DNA from: UBA4742 sp963785815
Lineage (GTDB): Bacteria; Actinomycetota; Acidimicrobiia; Acidimicrobiales; Acidimicrobilacustridaceae
Length of the DNA: 64,000 bases
Reading direction: 5' to 3'
NCBI GenBank assembly: GCA_963785815.1
Contig: CAWAWN010000001.1
Span: forward strand, 186,001-250,000
Made by a program: the position numbers and the translations under genes
Notes under the pieces: generated by a model
Databases searched by the model: none
What the model was told of the DNA's origin: nothing
The model's input: only the letters and a program-made list of their open reading frames with translations
Part shown: one piece after another, positions 59,219 to 64,000 of the stretch
Layout of the letters: every line of letters begins with the position of its first letter
Position numbering within the stretch: position 1 is the stretch's first letter

Positions 59219-59248
59219 TAGGTTCGGCAAGATCTGACGCCGCGTCAG
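59219..59248 (+). promoter_or_regulatory. Promoter with possible operator palindrome upstream of the unknown/NTF2 pair
   Basis: TAGGTT (59219-59224) is a -10-type box. Ten bases later comes the inverted repeat CTGACG-CCG-CGTCAG (59234-59248), which lies at or just past the expected transcription start and looks like a repressor site. The gene starts at GTG 59269 after AAGGGGGA. Confidence 0.5.
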
Positions 59249-59268
59249 GCGCCGACCAAGGGGGACCT

Positions 59269-60381
59269 GTGCTCTCGTCCTGGGACGACTTCCCGGTGCA
59301 CCAGGTGGCCGAGACCATCCGCCACGTGGGCACCAGCGATCGCAACTTCTACGACCGCTACTACTTCAACCTCCACGGCTCGAGCGACGAGCTGTTCCTG
59401 ATCCTGGGCCTGGGCCAGTACCCCAACCTGGGGGTGTCGGACGCCTTCACCCTGGTGCGCCGGGGCACCGAGCACCGGGTGGTCCGCTCCTCCAAGGAGC
59501 TGGTCGACCGTCGCGACACGTCGGTGGGGCCGCTGCGGGTCGAGGTCATCGAGCCGCTGAGGTCGCTGCGGGTGGTGCTCGAACCCAACGAGTGGGGCGT
59601 GTCCTACGACCTGCGCTGGGACGGCGCCATCCCCGCCTTCGAGGAGCCGCGCCACTACATCCGCAAGCACGGCCGGGTGCTCTTCGACACCATGCGCTTC
59701 GCCCAGACGGGCACCTGGACCGGCCAGATGCGCCTGGACGACGACGTCATCGAGGTCACCCCGGATCGCTGGAAGGGCACCCGGGACCGCTCGTGGGGCG
59801 TCCGCCCGGTGGGTGAGGCCGAGGCGCCGGGCATCCACGCCGACGACCCGTCGGTGTCGGGGATGTGGAACTACGCGCCCATGCAGTTCGACGACTACTC
59901 GATCCTCTACATCGTGCAGGAGCCGGACGCGGTCGACGGCAAGCCGGCCTCCCGGGTGATGGACGAGGCGGTGAAGATCTGGAACGATCCGACCCGCGAG
60001 CCCGAGTGGCTGGGGTCGCCCGAGCACCGCCACACCTTCGTGCCCGGCACCCGCATGGTGTCGGAGTCGATCCTGTCGTTCCCCCACGCCCCGGGCGGTC
60101 CCCTGGAGGTGGCCGTCACCCCGTTGCTCAACAGCCACATCGGCATCGGCACCGGCTACGGGATGGACGCCGACTGGAAGCACGGAGCCTGGCAGGGCCC
60201 GCTGGTGGTGCAGGGGCTCACCCTCGACACCGAGGCCGACCGGGAGCGGTTCTTCGGCATCGTCGACGCCGTGGCCCGGTTCGAGACCAGCGACGGCGAC
60301 GTGGGCTACGGCCTGCACGAGTACATGTTCCTGGGCCCCTACGCCCCCTATGGCTTCACCAGCTTCATGGAGGTGCCCTGA
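59269..60381 (+). CDS. Unknown protein of about 370 residues, lipocalin/AttH-like beta architecture suspected
   Basis: I do not recognise this family with certainty. It is soluble, beta-rich and Trp/Tyr-rich (NLHGSSDELFLILGLGQY near residue 26, WGVSYDLRWDGAIPAF near 107, WNYAPMQFDDYSILYIVQE near 200, YGLHEYMFLGPYAPYGF near the end). The pattern recalls tocopherol-cyclase/hydroxyneurosporene-hydratase-like proteins (AttH fold). GTG 59269 has AAGGGGGA as ribosome-binding site. The next gene starts in a TGATG overlap, so the two products probably work together. Confidence 0.7.
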   Translation: MLSSWDDFPVHQVAETIRHVGTSDRNFYDRYYFNLHGSSDELFLILGLGQYPNLGVSDAFTLVRRGTEHRVVRSSKELVDRRDTSVGPLRVEVIEPLRSLRVVLEPNEWGVSYDLRWDGAIPAFEEPRHYIRKHGRVLFDTMRFAQTGTWTGQMRLDDDVIEVTPDRWKGTRDRSWGVRPVGEAEAPGIHADDPSVSGMWNYAPMQFDDYSILYIVQEPDAVDGKPASRVMDEAVKIWNDPTREPEWLGSPEHRHTFVPGTRMVSESILSFPHAPGGPLEVAVTPLLNSHIGIGTGYGMDADWKHGAWQGPLVVQGLTLDTEADRERFFGIVDAVARFETSDGDVGYGLHEYMFLGPYAPYGFTSFMEVP

Positions 60382-60869
60382 TGGCCCCATCCGACGCCCC
60401 GACGATGGATCCCGAGCAGCTGCGGGCCCTGGCCGAGCGGTTCTGGCACCTGCTCTACGTGGTGCGCGACCTCGATGCCGTGGGCTCGATGTTCGCCCTG
60501 GACGGCTTCTACGCGGACGTGCCGGTGGACGACGGGGGCGCCACCGGTCCGGCCCAGATCGCGGCCCGCATCCGCATCGGCTTCGAGCCGGTGCAGTCCT
60601 TCGACCACGCCATCGAGCGCATCGTGGTGGACGGCAACACCGTGGTCACCGAGCACGCCGAGACGTGGCACTTCGACGACCAGACGTCGGTGACCCTGCC
60701 CTTCGTGTCGGTTCAGGAGGTGGGACCCGACGGCCTGCTGGTGCTGTGGCGCGACTACTGGAACCTGGACACGCTGCTGGGGGCCGCGCCCGAGTGGTGG
60801 GTCACCCATGTGATGAGCCAGCCGCCGCTGGCCGAGCTGGCCGAGCCGGGCCAGCCGGTGTCGACCTAG
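60381..60869 (+). CDS. NTF2/SnoaL-like fold protein
   Basis: A 162-residue alpha+beta cone-barrel protein similar to the NTF2/limonene-epoxide-hydrolase group: LAERFWHLLYVVRDLDAVGSM near residue 14, then FALDGFYADVPVDD and the strand pairs HAIERIVVDGNTVVTEHAETW and LVLWRDYWNLD. It may be an isomerase, hydrolase or binding protein. ATG 60381 overlaps the upstream stop as TGATG. Its TAG stop shares CTAG with the convergent fucosyltransferase stop. Confidence 0.8.
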   Translation: MAPSDAPTMDPEQLRALAERFWHLLYVVRDLDAVGSMFALDGFYADVPVDDGGATGPAQIAARIRIGFEPVQSFDHAIERIVVDGNTVVTEHAETWHFDDQTSVTLPFVSVQEVGPDGLLVLWRDYWNLDTLLGAAPEWWVTHVMSQPPLAELAEPGQPVST

Positions 60870-61822
60870 ACCCCGGCGGCGACCGTCTGCCACCCCGGTC
60901 GCACCAGGTCGGGGGGCGGGCGGTCCCGACGCCAGCGCTCGGGGGCCAGCACCAGCCGGCCGGCGCCGGGCGCCACGGTACCGAGCCGGAGGTGGTCCCC
61001 CAGGGCCCCGGCCCACCACGAGAAGGTGGAGTTGGCGATGACCAGGTGGTCGCAGCGGGCCATGTCCACCAGGGCGTCGACCGCCGGGTGGGCGTGGACG
61101 CCCTGGTCGGTGGCCAGCTCGGCCGACCGTCCCCGCCCCCGGAGGTGCTCGACCATGAGGCCGCCGAACACGGCGTCGTCGGCGTAGATCCGCAGCTGCA
61201 CCTCGCCGAGCTGCTCGTCGACCCGGGCCAGGGCGGCATCGTAGTAGTCCATGGACAGCTCCCAGCCCCGCGGCAGGTAGTCGCCCCGGCGAAAGTGCAG
61301 GCCGACCACCGGCGGGCTGGCCGGCGTCTCGGCCGGCGCCTCCCCCAGCTCGGTCAGCACGTGGTCGATCACGGGGTCGAGCACCGACTCGAACAGCGCC
61401 AGGCACTGGAAGTGGCCGCGGATGAAGCAGGGTGCCACCAGCTGGTCGACACGGGGGTCGTGGCGGAACGCCTCCTTGCTGTTGAGGTGGCGTTCGGGGC
61501 GATGCCGGCGCCGGCGCAGGGGCAACCAGACCCGCAGCTGGACGGTCCGCACCCACTGGTCGACGGGGGTGGCCCGCAGCTCGGCCACCCGCAGCAGGTC
61601 GACGTCGGACGCCTCGACGTACGCCGTGCCGATGCAGTGGGCCAGCGTGGGGTCGTGGTGCTCGACGTCGAAGCGCAGCGGGCACCCGAGTCGCCGCGAC
61701 AGGGCTGTGCCCAGCGCGAACTGGAAGAGCTGGTTGCCCAGCTCGCCCTGGAGGCGCATCACCACCACGTCGTCGGCCGCGAAGAGGCCCAGGGCGGCGG
61801 CGGCCAGCGCGCGCGTCGACAT
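60866..61822 (-). CDS. GT11-family alpha-1,2-fucosyltransferase-like glycosyltransferase
   Basis: A 318-residue glycosyltransferase. Motifs of GT11: LQGELGNQLFQFALGTALS near residue 24, the GDP-fucose-binding GLHFRRGDYLPRGW near 174 (HxRRGDY), and VIANSTFSWWAGALG near 265. It likely adds fucose to a surface glycan. The start is fixed by TACGCT-N6-ATG 61822. No fucose-nucleotide synthesis genes are in this window. Confidence 0.88.
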   Translation of the reverse strand: MSTRALAAAALGLFAADDVVVMRLQGELGNQLFQFALGTALSRRLGCPLRFDVEHHDPTLAHCIGTAYVEASDVDLLRVAELRATPVDQWVRTVQLRVWLPLRRRRHRPERHLNSKEAFRHDPRVDQLVAPCFIRGHFQCLALFESVLDPVIDHVLTELGEAPAETPASPPVVGLHFRRGDYLPRGWELSMDYYDAALARVDEQLGEVQLRIYADDAVFGGLMVEHLRGRGRSAELATDQGVHAHPAVDALVDMARCDHLVIANSTFSWWAGALGDHLRLGTVAPGAGRLVLAPERWRRDRPPPDLVRPGWQTVAAGV

Positions 61823-61828
61823 GGCCGG

Positions 61829-61876
61829 AGCGTACGGCCTGGCGAGCGGCGGGTGGTCGACCGGCCCCGGTAACGT
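61829..61876. promoter_or_regulatory. Divergent leaderless promoters of the GT11 and crotonase genes
   Basis: Minus strand TACGCT (61834-61829), N6, ATG 61822. Plus strand TAACGT (61871-61876), N6, ATG 61883. Confidence 0.6.
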
Positions 61877-61882
61877 CGCCGG

Positions 61883-62707
61883 ATGAGCCTCGTGCTGGTC
61901 GACCACCCGCTCCCCCACGTCACCCTGGTCACCCTGAACCGCCCCGAGCGGCTGAACGCCATGTCCATCGACCTGGTCATCGAGCTGCACGACGCCCTCG
62001 AGGCCACCGCGGCCGACAACGACTGCTGGGTGGTGGTGCTGACCGGCGCCGGCCGAGCCTTCTGCTCGGGCCTCGACCTCAAGGACTACGGGATCATCCC
62101 CAACATCGACGGCCTCTCGGTGGGCCGCATCGCGCAACGCTCCATGCGCTACTACTCCCGGCTCATCCCGACGATGCGGGCCATGCCCCAGCCGGTGATC
62201 GCCGCGGTGAACGGGCCGTCCTACGGCGGGGGCATGTGCCTCACCCTGGGGGCCGAGCTGCGGTTCGCGTCGGAGTCGGCCACCTTCAACAGCACCGGCA
62301 TCGTCAACGGCCTCACCAGCACCGAGCTGGGGGCCAGCTGGCTGCTGCCCCGCCTGGTGGGAGCGGCCCACGCCAACGACATCCTGTTGACCGGGCGCAC
62401 CGTCGACGCGGCCGAGGCGCTGCGCATGGGCCTGGTGTCGCGGGTGGTGGCCGAGGGCGAGGTGGTGGACGCCGCGCTGGAGGTGGCGGCCGCCATGACC
62501 CGCTACAGCCCCTACGGCCTGGCCATGACCAAGGACGTCATCTGGGTCAACCTGGAGAACCCCAGCCTGACCTCGGCCATCGAGATCGAGGACCGCAACC
62601 AGCTCATGCTGGGCTTCACCGAGAACCTGCCCGAGGCCATCCGCGCCTTCGACCAGGACCGCGACCCCGTCTACACCGACGAACCCCGCCGCGACCTGTT
62701 CGGATGA
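61883..62707 (+). CDS. Enoyl-CoA hydratase/isomerase (crotonase) family protein
   Basis: A 274-residue crotonase. Oxyanion-hole segments are LTGAGRAFCSGLDLKDYG near residue 53 and NGPSYGGGMCLTLGAELRF near 110, with a Glu in GLTSTELGASWLLPRLVG near 145 in the position of one catalytic acid. It hydrates or isomerises an enoyl-CoA. The acyl-CoA dehydrogenase and ligase elsewhere in the window could act in the same general pathway, but there is no operon link. Leaderless start. Confidence 0.92.
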   Translation: MSLVLVDHPLPHVTLVTLNRPERLNAMSIDLVIELHDALEATAADNDCWVVVLTGAGRAFCSGLDLKDYGIIPNIDGLSVGRIAQRSMRYYSRLIPTMRAMPQPVIAAVNGPSYGGGMCLTLGAELRFASESATFNSTGIVNGLTSTELGASWLLPRLVGAAHANDILLTGRTVDAAEALRMGLVSRVVAEGEVVDAALEVAAAMTRYSPYGLAMTKDVIWVNLENPSLTSAIEIEDRNQLMLGFTENLPEAIRAFDQDRDPVYTDEPRRDLFG

Positions 62708-62777
62708 TCTCGGGCCGCCGTCTCCTCGGGTCGGCTGGGGGTGGCACCATGAGGCCGAGCTCCAAGGAGGGGACCCG

Positions 62778-64000
62778 ATGACCATCTCGCGCCGGTCGTT
62801 CCTGTTGGGCGGCACCGCGGCGGCGGCCGGCTTCTCGTTGGCGGCCTGCAGCAGCGGCAAGTCCACCACCTCGGCCACGGCCACCACGCGAGCGGTCACG
62901 ACCACGACCGCCCGCGTGCGCCAGGTGGGTGAGCGCCCGGACCCGTCCAAGCCCGAGGGCACCGACCTGCTGCCCCAGATCGAGCACATCGTCGTACTCA
63001 TGATGGAGAACCACTCCTTCGACAACTACTTCGGCGTGCTCGGGCGCGGCGACGGCCTGAAGCTCGACAAGGCGGGCAAGCCCGTGCCCGCCCACCCCAA
63101 TCTGGATGCCTCCGGCACCGCCGTGCCCCTGTTCCGCATGGCCAACACCTGCCAGCCCGACGGCCTGCCCAGCCAGCAGTGGAACGACATGATCACCCAG
63201 TGGGACGACGGGAAGATGGACGGCTTCGTGCGGTCCCTGAGTGGGCCCACTGCCATGGGGTACTGGGACGGTCAGGACATCCCCTTCTACTACGGGCTGG
63301 CCAAGACCTTCCCCGTCTGCGACCGGTGGTTCGCCTCCTGCTTCGGTCAGACCTACCCCAACCGTCGGTACCTGCTCTCGGGCACGTCGATGGGCACGAT
63401 CCACACCAGCCCCGAGCCCGACGCCACCACGTTGGTCCCCACCAACGGCACCATCTTCGACGCCTTCAACCGTCACGGCATCACCTGGAAGGACTACTAC
63501 CAGAGCGGTCCCAGCCTCGGCCTCTACCTGCCCGACCTGGCCAAGAACGTGGACAAGACGGCCAAGATGGCGCAGTTCTACGTCGATGCCGCGGCTGGCC
63601 AGCTGCCGGCTTTCAGCCTGCTCGAGCCCGACTTCGACAAGCAGTCGGAGGAGGACCCCCAGGACATCAGCGTGGGTGAGACCTTCGCGGCCAAGGTGAC
63701 CGACGCGGTGATGCAGAGCCCCAACTGGTCCAAGACCGTGTTCATCTGGATCTACGACGAGCACGGCGGGTACTACGACCACGTCCCCCCGCCGCCCGCC
63801 CTCGCCCCCGACGACATCCCGCCGCGCTACAAGCCGGGCGACCAGCCCTTCGGGTTCGACCGCTACGGGTTCCGGGTGCCGGCCGCCATCGTCTCGCCCT
63901 ACGCCAGGAAGGAGTACGTCTCCCACGTGGTGCACGACCACACCTCGGTCCTGAGCCTGGCCGAGCACAAGTGGAACCTCCCGGCGCTCACCAGGCGGGA
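62778..64000 (+). CDS. Tat-exported phospholipase C / phosphoesterase-family lipoprotein, 3' truncated
   Basis: About 407 residues are present before the right edge. The signal has a twin-arginine motif SRRSFLLGG and a lipobox LAAC|S near residue 21-24, so it is a Tat-exported lipoprotein. The phosphoesterase domain begins IEHIVVLMMENHSFDNYFG near residue 70 (metal-binding Glu-Asn) and includes FWIYDEHGGYYDHVPPP near 325 (metal-binding Asp-Glu-His). It resembles PlcA/PlcC-type phospholipase C and acid phosphatases. An AAGGAGG ribosome-binding site sits 7 nt before ATG 62778. Confidence 0.92.
   Translation, partial: MTISRRSFLLGGTAAAAGFSLAACSSGKSTTSATATTRAVTTTTARVRQVGERPDPSKPEGTDLLPQIEHIVVLMMENHSFDNYFGVLGRGDGLKLDKAGKPVPAHPNLDASGTAVPLFRMANTCQPDGLPSQQWNDMITQWDDGKMDGFVRSLSGPTAMGYWDGQDIPFYYGLAKTFPVCDRWFASCFGQTYPNRRYLLSGTSMGTIHTSPEPDATTLVPTNGTIFDAFNRHGITWKDYYQSGPSLGLYLPDLAKNVDKTAKMAQFYVDAAAGQLPAFSLLEPDFDKQSEEDPQDISVGETFAAKVTDAVMQSPNWSKTVFIWIYDEHGGYYDHVPPPPALAPDDIPPRYKPGDQPFGFDRYGFRVPAAIVSPYARKEYVSHVVHDHTSVLSLAEHKWNLPALTRR

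Overview
The window is about 64 kb of uniformly very GC-rich DNA. It is packed with coding sequence, almost all intergenic gaps are under 100 bp, and no rRNA, tRNA, insertion sequence, prophage or CRISPR array is visible. The gene content points to an actinomycete (Actinomycetota): an AftD-type arabinofuranosyltransferase, a conservon (sensor kinase, Roadblock/LC7 protein, DUF742 protein, small GTPase), a mycothiol-type formaldehyde dehydrogenase, a DUF3039 protein, and many leaderless genes with a TANNNT -10 box placed 6 nt before the start codon. The N-terminal GPGWWQASDGKWYPPE motif of the RDD protein and the mix of lipid, envelope and signalling genes suggest class Acidimicrobiia. This assignment is an inference.

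Layout. 1-5305: the distal part of an oligopeptide/dipeptide ABC transporter operon (substrate-binding protein cut by the window edge, two permeases, two ATPases), then a TetR regulator, a cyclophilin and an AlkA-like DNA glycosylase. 7310-16369: envelope glycan genes, with a GT39-type transferase divergent from a translationally coupled set of UDP-galactopyranose-mutase-like flavoprotein, GT4 glycosyltransferase and giant AftD-like transferase. 16358-22287: ArfB-like ribosome rescue factor, alpha/beta hydrolase, HAD nucleotidase, a GGDEF-EAL protein with degenerate motifs, a Gfo/Idh/MocA oxidoreductase, an anchored unknown protein and a TetR regulator. 22375-31797: Lon protease, then on the minus strand a conservon followed by an SCO6745-family protein and an epoxide-hydrolase-like enzyme; an RDD membrane protein lies divergent to the conservon. 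31818-41338: gltBD, M18 aminopeptidase, acyl-CoA synthetase and a DnaJ-domain protein. 41352-49321: diacylglycerol-kinase-like protein, acyl-CoA dehydrogenase, a DUF885/ArsC/OsmC operon, small membrane and unknown proteins, a frameshifted zinc alcohol dehydrogenase and a DUF3039 protein. 49332-53802: a three-gene operon ending in a GNAT-acyl-carrier-protein fusion, beside a secreted GH44 lipoprotein. 53869-64000: O-methyltransferase, GluQ-RS, MarR regulator, DUF2264 protein, ArgJ, an unknown/NTF2 pair, a GT11 fucosyltransferase, a crotonase and a Tat-exported phospholipase C cut by the right edge.

Most of this is housekeeping and envelope metabolism. The most unusual items are the GNAT-ACP operon with its two exported partners, the window-wide leaderless promoter pattern (15 strong cases, including one divergent pair with overlapping -10 boxes), the GGDEF-EAL protein with altered catalytic residues in both domains, and two clear plus one possible single-base frame disruptions (conservon Roadblock gene, alcohol dehydrogenase, TetR gene). 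The frame disruptions may be assembly errors or real mutations. Functions are assigned from motifs read by eye; no database search was run.
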